A program made the translations under genes and the position numbers. Shown piece after piece: positions 52,301-62,303 of a stretch of 64,000 nucleotides of DNA; positions within the stretch are counted from its first letter, which is position 1; every line of letters starts with the position of its first letter. Source of the stretch: Phalacrocorax aristotelis (Eukaryota; Chordata; Aves; Suliformes; Phalacrocoracidae); NCBI RefSeq assembly GCF_949628215.1, contig NC_134284.1, positions 7,863,850 through 7,927,849 on the forward strand. Reading direction: 5' to 3'. A model generated the notes under the pieces. The model was not told the origin of the DNA, searched no databases, and saw only the letters and a list, made by a program, of their open reading frames with translations.

Positions 52301-54280
52301 TGACAAACAGCCTTCAGATAGTAATGTCTTTCATTACTAAAATGAGCAAAATAATGTCAGAGATATTAAAGGCTCGCATGTTGTCACCAATTCCCTTGAA
52401 CCATTTGATTCTATATGCATAAAAGCATATTTTAAGTATGTGCATGGATACACGCAAGCGTGTGTGTGAGGATGCACAGGAAAAACATGTAAGAGTTGTA
52501 TCAGAAGAAATGGAGCTATCTTTGTAAGTAGAGTACCCATAATTGATCATAAAAGACAGCTTCTCAAATACATAGAACTTGATGAAAGAATGGGAATTTC
52601 TCCACCCACCAACATGCACAGATACGCTTTTTTGTTTGTTTATTGTACTTCACAGGTTTCTTTACATCTTACATATGCAAAACTAATTTTAACATGTTGT
52701 CTGTATCTAAAAGTCAAGATGAAAGGAGAAGAAATAAACTTTGCTTGTTAGAAACAAAACTCAGTAATTTCCCTTTCTTGCCTAAATTGTGCAAGCAAAT
52801 GTTTTTATTTCTGTAAGTTTTTTTTAGAAATATTCTTAAGGGTTTTTTTTATTTCCTTTAAAATATTTTTAAAATGGGTGATATTCTCAAAGTCAGATTC
52901 CACAGTTACACTTGCATGCTCTCTGTAAAGTTTTAAAAAATTATTATTTGTACATGTAAATTTATTCAAGTGTTTCTGCACAAAACTGTGTTTGTGCTGC
53001 CATTTATACGAGCAAAATTTCTAGCTAAAATTTTGGAAGCTATCTTTGGAGCTGGTGGGAAAATACAGAAATAAATGGTGATACGAGTGGATCTCTTTCC
53101 TACAGATGTTAATCATCTGTTCTAATTCTCTGAATAACGATCGTCTCAAATGACAGATAACACGTTTGAGTACTACAATGGTTCTACCTCCATTACAGCA
53201 TGATTTTTTTTTTAATCTATTCTGGGTAAGAGCATTTGTGAGGGTTAAAAAAAAAAGCTGGTCAAAAGTATTTTCATATCTAAAACGATCCAGGCCATTC
53301 ATAAGAATACACGCAGATACAGTAGTCATAACATCAGACAGAGATTAACCATGTAGAAAGATTAGGGTAATAAAGGAATAATTAGGATTAGCAATGGGAT
53401 CCATTCTTCATGTATTTTCTCTGTTATATATTGCTTAACAGTAACTCAAAATACAACAGCTCTGTCAGTGCTCATGGGGTAGTTTTACTGCCCTCCCTTT
53501 CTTGGGTCTCACCTGAATATCTGCAGACATGTTAAGCCTCAGGTTTTCACTCTTTCAGGATGGATTTGGGCAACTTGCTGATTGCTGAGAACAGGACTTA
53601 CACTGCTCAGTACCATTTATGACTAAATTGTTAAAATAGCTTGGAAACAACTTGTCCAAAACAGAAGACTATTAATTCATACTTCAGCAGTACTAAACAC
53701 AAAGATGAAGCATAAAACTAAGAAGAAAACGGAAAAGCTGTGTCGCTGTCATTATCTGTTTAGCTTGGACAGACATGTTTTGCAGTTGGTAGGAACAGCA
53801 TGCATAGCTTTTGGTCTCTTGTGTCTGAGCTTGCTTAAAACAATGGGCAGCATTTCTTGGGTTGTTCCTCTTTCAGATCACAACCCTTTTTTATGTAGTT
53901 TTAAAGCTTTAGGTTTCTTTTGCTCATGAGGTTGGCCCTTGCTAGAGTGCCTCATTCTGAGGTGGAAGGGGTTGTTCATTCTTATCCTTACTTCTTGGAA
54001 GGTCTGTATCAAGAAATGACTGAGTCATCTCACTGTTTTACCTTTTTTATGCCTCAGAATATTAAGATATCTCTTCTTATTGCAACTCTAACTTCAAGCA
54101 GCAATACGAAATAGAACAGGAAAAAAAAGCCACATATTAAATGCAGAAAAGTTTTTATATATGGTACTCTCCCATTTAGTCAAAAATCTCAGCCTAAGTT
54201 GCCATCAGCAGTGAAGATCCCACCATACATTTCCATCTGGGCCCATTTTTGTCTGAATTATCTGGTTCATTCTTTCTCAG
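49371..54280 (+). other. Region between CpG island and candidate UTR exon (AP4S1 intron 1)
   Basis: AT-rich, intron-like sequence. No coding exon or RNA gene was found. A short stretch near 52165-52250 faintly resembles a decayed CR1 3' end but is too weak to call. Confidence 0.6.
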
Positions 54281-54440
54281 GGACTCAGTTGTGCTAGTTC
54301 AGAAGCCCGGGGCACTGTGGACAAGCCACGCGCACCACCGCAGCAGCACTGACCAGCCTCCGTGACTCTTCTGTTGGAGTGAATCAACAAAAGTGAGCTC
54401 CTGTTCTGGGTGTGAAGAGACTTCACCGTGCCTGGCGGAG
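54281..54440 (+). other. AP4S1: Candidate non-coding 5' exon of AP4S1
   Basis: A 160-nt GC-richer block in AT-rich surroundings. It is preceded by a good acceptor (TTCATTCTTTCTCAG) and followed by GGCGGAG before the donor GTGAGA, the shape of an internal exon on the AP4S1 strand. It has no long reading frame, so it would be an untranslated exon between the island and the first coding exon. An alternative acceptor is GCTAGTTCAG at 54292-54301. Confidence 0.4.
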
Positions 54441-56195
54441 GTGAGAAAGCGCTGAGGCTGTCACGATTCCAAACGGACTGTCTTGTCCTGTGGATTCATC
54501 CCAGACTCCTATTTGCTGGAGGTGTCAGTTAAAAAGTGAATTCCTGATACTTCAGGTCTGATTAGTGAAGATACTTTTAGTATAGAAATCTAAATGTCTT
54601 TGTATATGGAGTAAACCACAGTACACAGGAAAAAGGGATGGCTTGCTTAAGATCCAAGTGATGATAATAGAGGTGGCTTTTCTTTCAGAAAATAATTAGA
54701 TGACCAATATGAATCAGAAGTAAGCAATAATTAATGTCAGCACAATATAGAGAATTTTTTGTATCACTGTCATGAAAGATTTAGATGTTATCATGCATGA
54801 ATTGTGTATAGCCAGTTTATTCAAGTTGCTAATAATATGAGGCAGCACCTATGCAGCTTGCCTTGTTATAAAAAATCGGCATATGTAAATGTCTATGAGG
54901 TTGCTGCCTCAGAGACCTATTTTGTTTTTTTATTATTTTTTCCCCTTTTGCCTTTTTGCATTAGGATATACTGCTTTTACGCAAAGAGCTACACCATATT
55001 GTTCTGTGGATTCTCTTACCTTTTTTTCAGCTTGGTCTTTCGCAGGGGAACTGTGAGACCTTAGGAGAGAATATTTGCACCAGGCAAGGAGCAACTCTTC
55101 AGAACTGGAATAAAGAAATAGGTTTTGTAGTTGCTGTGTTTCCAGTGCCTAAACTTCAAGAGTATTTGGGTGAGTAAATCTGTGATCCAAATAGAGAGTC
55201 AGATGAAAGACATTACAGTGACTGTTTTCTGGCACTACAGAAAATAACACAGAACTCCTATTTCAGAAAATTACATCTGCAGCTTACCTTTTTTTGCACA
55301 CTTTTCTAAACATGAAAGATTTCAGTTGTTTAGCAAGCAGATTCTGATATATTCTGTGCTCTTTTTAATAGCCTTTTTCATTGTACGTTGCACGTAGCAT
55401 ATTTATATTCTACAACTATATTTCAGTGATTTTGCGTGGTTTAAGATTTATTTAGATTGAAATTAAGCTATTTTGAATAACATGAACAGGTTGCTCCTTA
55501 GCTGCCAAAGACCCACACTTAGTTTTCATTAAGTGCAGAATCTACCTTTCGTGTCAGCGTGGGAATTTAGATGGGAGAAAACAGATTTCAGCAGCTCCTG
55601 GTCCAGCTCGAGATGTGTGCTGATACTGCTGATAACCAAATATTCAGGAGGCTCTCATTCTGTGTTAAAGAAATGGTCATGCGTTGCGGCCCATGCATTT
55701 CCCTTTGTCCTCTCTCCCTTCAATCTGACATCAGGATGGTATGAATGAAATTGTTAAATGCAAGTCAGGGGCAAAAAAAAGCTAGCTTCCATAGGTCAAT
55801 TTTGCTCTTATGAGCTGTGTTAACCTTGTGTTTTGGTATTGGGCAAATTTCTGATAATATTCTTAAACCAGTTAGCATGCAGGAAGAAAGTGGTGAGTAG
55901 ATTTATGATTTTGAAGAAGTAATCATTTACTCCTCCAATTCCCCAAACCCTACAAAGAAATTAAATTGCCTGATAATGTGAAAGCTGTTATTTATTAGAT
56001 AGTTTGTGATTATTTGTAGGGGAAAAAAATAGAGTTTTACTCCAGGGATGCATGCAAAAGGTTAGAGATTTTTTTCCAATATTCTATGTTTTAGCAATAA
56101 ACTCAGTCTTAAATATATGTGGATCTGTGCTGGCTAGCTTTTAGAAAGTGTTTGATAACTCCTATGTATACTACTTTTTTTTTCCCCCCTCACAG

Positions 56196-56392
56196 AAATA
56201 TTCTTGATTCCTTCACCCATACCCAAATCTACAGCTGAGATCAACAAAAAAGAAATGATAAAATTTTTTCTTATGGTAAACAAACAAGGTCAAACAAGGC
56301 TCTCGAGGTATTATGAGCATGTAGAAATTAATAAACGGACAATGCTGGAAGCTGAAGTAATCAAAAACTGTCTCTCCCGTTCAAAGGATCAG
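56196..56392 (+). CDS. AP4S1: AP4S1 first coding exon (residues 1-46) with short 5' UTR
   Basis: The acceptor is a long pyrimidine tract ending TCACAG at 56195. The first 59 nt are untranslated; ATG at 56255 has A at -3 and A at +4. It encodes [40 protein letters not shown] and SRSKDQ, ending CAG before GTAAGA, phase 0. This contains the first beta strands of the longin-like domain. Confidence 0.95.
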
Positions 56393-59300
56393 GTAAGATT
56401 TGTAGTTTTTTCCCAAGCCATTTGCCATTTTATTTTATCAACATCTCAAATCTTTCATGTCCATAATTCTGAAAACACAGCAGTTTCCCTGCAGGTCATT
56501 ATTTCATTTGTACCCATGAAGAAAAACATTGTGTTTCTAGATTAGGGTTCAGTCAGTTGAACTGTTATTCTGCGTTGAATGAATATCTTTTTCTGAGGCT
56601 TACAGAGATTTTTGGAGTTTTGTGTAACACTGTCATGAGGATGCCTCCTGTTCATTTGAAGAAGCTCAGAAGTCCAGGAAGAATTTACTTTATCCTGTTA
56701 TTGCTTCTCTGGTAGAGGTCAATAGAGAGATATTAATGCTGCTTTGCCAGAAAGTAGTAGGGATAATACTGACAGATCCAAGTTTAAACAAAAAACTTAT
56801 GAGAGAAGGTTCCAAATCATGAAAATACTATCTAAAACACAGGGGGTTTTAGAAACACAAATTTCTAGGCCTCTGTATTAGGCATTTTTATTTAAAAAAA
56901 AAAAAAGTGTTCACTTTCTGCAAGAGGTCAGAAAACTGAGAAGTTGGAAAACTGCTTAGATGAAAGTTGAGATTTCCATGGCTCCCTTAATTGAGTCATT
57001 GGTTCTTTAAGAAAAGTACCAAACTTAGCAAAACTTTTGAGCACATCGACTTGCATTGGAGGAGAAATCTGTGACTTGGACTGTGAGTGGAGTGATTTGG
57101 TTTGTGTTCCAAAGTCAGCTGCTCTATTTTTCATTAGTTGTGTCCTTGAACAGAGGTCCTCATATTTCATCCTAGAAAACCTCAGAAAAAATAGACGTTT
57201 CTACAAAGTACCTCAGTTCACAGAATTGACAGTGACCGAAGAAATGAACCTCCTCCATACTGCTTGTCAGGGTTTCCAAGCAGAAACTTCACCAAAAGAG
57301 CTAACGGCATGCTGCCATTTCAAGGACTGAGCAAAATGACACATAGGAAAACAGAGGCAACTTGTAAAGCCGTGTGTAACAGCACCATCTGCTGGCTTTT
57401 CTCTTACTGTGTAAGACACAGGAATTTCCCCCTGGGTCTGGAAATCTAATACTCTTAATTTTTATATAAAAATATCGATCATTTTTTAAATATGAAAATT
57501 ACCTTGAGGATGTTTCTTTTGAAAGTGCTTCCAAATGAAAATTTAGGGGAAATACTGTTTTAAAACCCTGAGCAAGTCACTTCTGTTCTGTATGTTCCAG
57601 TTTTTCCATTTAAAAAGCCGTAGCATGTTTTCTGCCCATAGGTGAACAGTTTTGTGGAATAGTTATCCTACTAAATTTCTTTCCAGTCAAAATTGTTTGG
57701 TGGATCTTGGGAAATCCACTGTTCTTTGTGGGCCTTATGAACATGAAAGCTTTGGCTCTTTGAGCACTCTGTGCTTAATATGCTTAAATGGCAGCTACTA
57801 TGTTTGACTGGTTTTGCTTCTGTCTAGTGCTCTTTCATTGAGTATAAGGACTTTAAGCTGGTATACCGACAGTATGCAGCCCTTTTCGTAGTCGTTGGAA
57901 TCAACGAGACAGAGGTAAGAAATTATATGCACTCTTGAAATGAGAACTTGTAGTAGTCATGGGCAAGAACTCAAGTCTTTTCCAGCATGGAATTTTGCAA
58001 TAGCAATTATAGAATTTCAAGGAGTCATTGCAAAAAGATGTTTTTATTTCACAGAAATAAAAAGAGGTATAAAAGAAAATGTATGTTTGGCTTCATTCTA
58101 CAGCAGTAGACTGAACTGGCATCATGAGATGCCCGTCATGAGCCTTATACTGATTCTGCTTTCTAAATTTATGTTTGATTAAACAAGTTTACGTAAGGAA
58201 GGGTTTCTCAGCAAATGGTAGCATTACAGACAGATCAGCTGTCTCATCTGCGGTGACTTCCCAACTGCTTGCTGTTTTTAACCTCCTCAGCCACAGAAGA
58301 AATTCCCATACTGTCAGCTGGAAAGATGCCAGTTTATCGTGGTTTCAAAAAAAAAAAAGGGGGGAGGAAAAAAGGTACCTGGCTGAAAATCGACAGGTAC
58401 TGTTATTTCATCTGCTCAGGCTGAGCCTGTAGGGCTTTAGTGTTTACATTGATTCCCAGTTCTCAGAAATTATCTCAAAGCTTTGTATTGTAGGCTTTAA
58501 TTGGGTGGTGTGGAAAGTAGCTGCTGACTACCAGAGTGTCTTCAAGTCAGGGTTGTAATGGCATGCAATTTTTGGCAAATCCTTTTGGCTTTGCTACACA
58601 TCACAAAATTGGCCCATCTGTGCTGCTGCAGCATAGCCTGGCTTTGTGCTGCAGCTGGCCAGTGGGACTTCAGCACGGGTAGGCACAGCCTGGTTAGCTG
58701 CATCTATCCCATGCTGGGTGATGGCGGCACAAAGGATGCAATGGGATGGCAGCAACCCAGGTGAGACAAATCCACTGGGCACTGCAGTGCTCACTTGTGC
58801 AGCTGGCCCGAAGCATGTGCCCCAGAGTGCTCCCCCGCTCTCGCGGTGGAGCCCTGAGCTTCGGCACTTTATTGTAGGTCGTCGTATATCTTCTAGCTGC
58901 TTTTTATACACCACAAACAAATCATACAAAGAATACTATTACATTTTCTTGCTATTTGTTTAATATTAATTTGGTTTTATTTTAATTTCAGAATGAGATG
59001 GCAGTGTATGAACTAATTCATAATTTTGTGGAAGTTTTGGACAAATACTTCAGCAGAGTGGTGAGTGAGACATTGAATCTATTATGAAATACTTTTTCTC
59101 TTTCAAAGCTTTAGTGAATATGGCATTTCCAGGAATCAAAGGAGAAAGTATTCTTTCATATGAATTTAGAATTTGAATACTTTAGTATGAATATTACCAC
59201 TGTTTAAAAAAAAAAAAAAAAAGCAGTATTAGTTGATTTTTCAGAGAAGTAAAAGTATACGTGGGTTATAAATCGTCAGACAAGGAATACCGGAAATATT

Positions 59301-62176
59301 TCTGTCAGAAAAGTGTGTCTTCATATGCTTATACTTAGGGGTTTCTTTGGGTCATCTGCTTTTAAATTAGCCACTGGCATTTTATACATATTAAAGAAAT
59401 AAAGAGGTTTTTCTTTCAGGTCTTTTTTGCAATTCTTAGCATTACATCCTCCCAAATGCACTTAATTCATTATAAAGATGGTGTAAGCATTAAGCAGGGA
59501 GCTGACATCACTCTCGCTGAACAAGATCAGAGGGATGGAGCAAATGAAACCTCAAAAACCAGCCTGTACTTGTGCTCCCCATCTTGTTGCAACAGTGGGT
59601 ATCTGATAGAAGAGCTGTTACACAGGTAGTCATTATCAGCCAAGGCTCCAGTTAAGATGGCACTGTTCCTTTTGATGGGGTATTTGTTTGTTTGTTTTTA
59701 CGAAGTTTGAGAATGCAGCATTATAATCCTTGTTAGAGCATGTGCTATCTAGTATAGGATTTGTAATAATCTTGTTATAAACAAATTTGCCTGAAATCAT
59801 ACTCGGGCACAATTTCAGTTTGTCTAGGCTGAAATGTGTTGGATATCCCTCTCAGAAAAGAGGACTGGATAGAGCTTCCTCCATAGTCCCTGTACTTGAG
59901 GGTCTTATGCTGGTAATTGCGTACACAAGAGATCAGTATGCAGGGTCTGTAACTGGTTTCTCAGTACTAGTACTGCAGGAGACGTGGCCGAGCTCCCTCT
60001 GTGAATTCAAGGACATGCCTGAAAAAGTCATCTGTACCCTTCACTATTCAGATGCCTGGCAAATGTTTTAGGCTGTTATCGCAACTAACATTGCACCAGC
60101 CTGTTGAAACTGCTGGTACTAAGTATATCCCTTTCTGACTGTACTAAGTTCAGAATTCGTCTCTTAAAATTGTTATGATTGCAGTCCCAACCTAAGCAGT
60201 GATAACCAGGAAAGGAATTTGATCCTGGCAGCACAGGAATGCACAATAAAATGTAGTCACATCTTCTGTATCTAATTGAGCTAATAGCTGCCAACCACTT
60301 CTCAACTTCTGTTTTCTTCACTTGAGGCAGAGCAAAAATAGATGTAGTTCTTATACATATAAATGTAGTATATATAACTCCTTCACCACGCATATAACCC
60401 AACCACTGGTTCAGTTGTTAGAAATTTGCTGAATTCATCATACCAGAGGTTTATGTATTTTCCATAGCACAGGTTTGAAACTAGGGGAACTGAAAAAAGG
60501 GGGTGGTTAAAGAAATCTCATGCCATTCCATGGTTCTATTTTTAATAGCATATAATGCGATAAATGGCAGAGCACTGAAGAAGAGGGCTATAATTCTAGC
60601 TGGGGTTTCTGGCAAAAACCACAGAGCAAGAAAGTACAAGTCTGTACTATTATTGATTAATGTTTAGGATTTGCAGAATTTTAGCAGAATCCCAAATTAT
60701 GATGACAACAATGGAGAAAAAACTCTGGGAGAGAACAACTGTCCTACTACAGAAGGACATTTTGTCATCTATTATTTTTAGGGTTGTGAGATTTAAACAT
60801 TCTCACATACTCTATTTTTATCTAACAAAGTTTACAGAGCTTGAATCCAGATATCAGAACATTAACAGAATTAGGGGGAAAGCTTTCAAAGTTGCTTGTG
60901 AGATGTAATTCTGAGTCCCCTTCACTTTTATAATGGCTACCCAGGCAAAACTCTGCACTGTTCAGAATACATACTCCAATGTTTTCAACTACTCTTTAAT
61001 GCTGAGGAAACTCAAACTCATCAGGCTCTTAAAATACAATTTTTGTGACGCATAAAAAATTTCTAATTGAAGGATCACTCAGCGGAGGCCTGTAGACTAG
61101 AACTATACCAGTTTAGAGCATCTTTAGACCACAGAGTAGTAGCAGTTTTACCAGTGGGAACTCTGCCTAAAACGCCAGGGTTAGACTGCGAATGGAAACC
61201 ACGTTAGCAAACTAAATTCCCTCAGTAGCAGATAAAGATTCCCTCTTTCAGCAGAGGCTGGGGAAGCTCCACCCTAACTGTGCAAGATCTTAACTGCTGA
61301 AGCTGTGATTAATTGTTTCTAAATTTAGACATTTAACTGAGGCACCTAAGTTAGAAGTTTGGTCATCCTAAGCTCCCATTACCCAGCAGTGGAGACTGAT
61401 GAGTATCTCGAGAAAGTGAGTCATGCACCAAGTGTGCTGAGTCAACTGTTGAAGGATACCCAGCTCTTCTGTTGACTGCAGAGAGACCACAAGGGCTTCT
61501 AATTCAGACATTTTGGTTAAATGAATAAAACTACTTGGGGTAAATCCAGGCCAAGGCTAGAAGGGAAGTGATGAATATGTGAAGAATTGTGTTGCTGGGG
61601 CTAGAACAGCAACAGTTAGAAGTACTAAGTAAGGGTCCAAAGCTTGGAGTTACCTTCCCTCTCCTAATATGTCCAGCCATGGCTACCACAGCCGTGGGTA
61701 TGTACCGTGTCTAGATTTTGCTGTTGAAATGATCTGCAGCAACACTTTTAACTGTAGTTTTATATAAATTGTAAACTTGGCCTTAACATCCTGTTTTTGC
61801 AGAAGGAGGAAGAGAGAATATAGGGCTAGAGTTGCCATGATCAGAGATGCTGGCTTTCCGCTCACTCATTCAGATGGCACTAATTCAAATGGTTACTTGT
61901 GGGTGACCTCAATGGGTTTTTCTAAGTAAAAACTTCAGGACCTTAGCTTTTGTTACAGAAGCAGGTAACACACAAAAGGCAAAGCAGTGTTGCAGGAAAG
62001 AACATGTAATTGTACAGTCCAGAACAGAAACCTGAATCGTGCTAAGACTTTACATCTGTATTTTGAAGACTTTCGTTGTCCTCTAAAAGGATGTGTAATG
62101 CTGAATGACTATGGGATGAGAGATCAAACTGTAACTAATGGTTGTCTATCTCTTTTCCTTGCAGAGTGAATTAGAT
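56255..62176 (+). CDS. AP4S1: AP-4 complex subunit sigma-1, first 102 codons in four exons (partial gene)
   Basis: AP4S1 is the small sigma chain of the heterotetrameric adaptor AP-4, which sorts cargo such as ATG9A at the trans-Golgi network. In humans its loss causes a hereditary spastic paraplegia. Coding exons joined: 56255-56392, 57828-57914, 58992-59060, 62165-62176; 306 nt, all junctions phase 0. The protein begins [20 protein letters not shown], the longin-like sigma-adaptin fold, and proceeds through the conserved [20 protein letters not shown] and [17 protein letters not shown]. It closely follows the mammalian protein as remembered; about 42 codons for the C-terminal helices remain beyond the window. 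Start choice: this ATG matches the family start and the exon upstream is non-coding. Confidence 0.96.
56393..57827 (+). other. AP4S1: AP4S1 intron after first coding exon
   Basis: GTAAGA to CTAG, 1.4 kb, AT-rich, with a short A run at 56894-56907. Nothing else was recognised. Confidence 0.85.
57828..57914 (+). CDS. AP4S1: AP4S1 coding exon (residues 47-75)
   Basis: Acceptor CTGTCTAG; encodes [20 protein letters not shown] then VVVGINETE, ending GAG before GTAAGA. Length 87 nt, phase 0. [19 protein letters not shown] is the hallmark beta-strand core shared by all sigma adaptins. Confidence 0.96.
57915..58991 (+). other. AP4S1: AP4S1 intron with a GC-rich patch
   Basis: GTAAGA to TTTCAG, 1.1 kb. 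It contains an A/G-rich run at 58346-58375 and an unexplained GC-rich block at about 58610-58870 in otherwise AT-rich sequence. Confidence 0.85.
58992..59060 (+). CDS. AP4S1: AP4S1 coding exon (residues 76-98)
   Basis: Acceptor TAATTTCAG; encodes [20 protein letters not shown] then SRV, ending GTG before GTGAGT. Length 69 nt, phase 0. It corresponds to the amphipathic helix of the sigma chain. The exon boundary after codon 98 agrees with the boundary known for human AP4S1 (c.294). Confidence 0.96.
59061..62164 (+). other. AP4S1: AP4S1 intron before the microexon
   Basis: GTGAGT to CCTTGCAG, 3.1 kb. It contains an A run of about 18 at 59205-59222. No exon, transposon or RNA gene was recognised in the rest. 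Confidence 0.8.
62165..62176 (+). CDS. AP4S1: AP4S1 12-nt microexon (residues 99-102, SELD)
   Basis: After the pyrimidine-rich acceptor TCTTTTCCTTGCAG come four codons AGT GAA TTA GAT (Ser-Glu-Leu-Asp), the conserved SELD of sigma adaptins. The homologous protein then continues IMFNLDK, which is not encoded here. Instead the genomic sequence reads GTATCCTTTT, an exact U12-type donor. The microexon ending at 62176 therefore restores the expected protein. Alternatively the exon extends to a GTAAGT donor at 62304 or to a stop at 62309-62311. Confidence 0.85.
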
Positions 62177-62186
62177 GTATCCTTTT
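62177..62186 (+). promoter_or_regulatory. AP4S1: U12-type (minor spliceosome) 5' splice site
   Basis: GTATCCTTTT begins directly after the SELD microexon. U12-type donors have the very constrained consensus RTATCCTTT, unlike the GTRAGT donors of the other AP4S1 and STRN3 introns in this window. The partner branch point (about TCCTTAAC) and acceptor must lie beyond base 64000 and could not be checked. Confidence 0.8.
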
Positions 62187-62303
62187 CAGTATCAGAAATC
62201 CATCTATCTCTTTTTGGTGTACGTTCCAGTTCATACTGTCTTCATAGCACTGGCTGTCAAACAGTCAAGACAATGCAGAGGTTTCACAAATTTTGCACTT
62301 ACA
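62177..62303 (+). other. AP4S1: Possible exon extension with alternative U2-type donor
   Basis: Reading on from SELD, the frame stays open for 44 codons (starting VSFSVSEIHLSLFGVRSS) to a TAG at 62309-62311. A good donor, ACA followed by GTAAGT, sits at 62304. An exon 62165-62303 (139 nt) or a readthrough ending in an alternative C-terminus of 146 residues is therefore possible. Whether it is ever used cannot be told from sequence alone. Confidence 0.35.

Noticed and set aside
56204..56254. In-frame extension upstream of the AP4S1 ATG
   Set aside because: The frame is open but starts at no ATG (a TTG only), and the family protein begins at the ATG at 56255; this part is 5' UTR.
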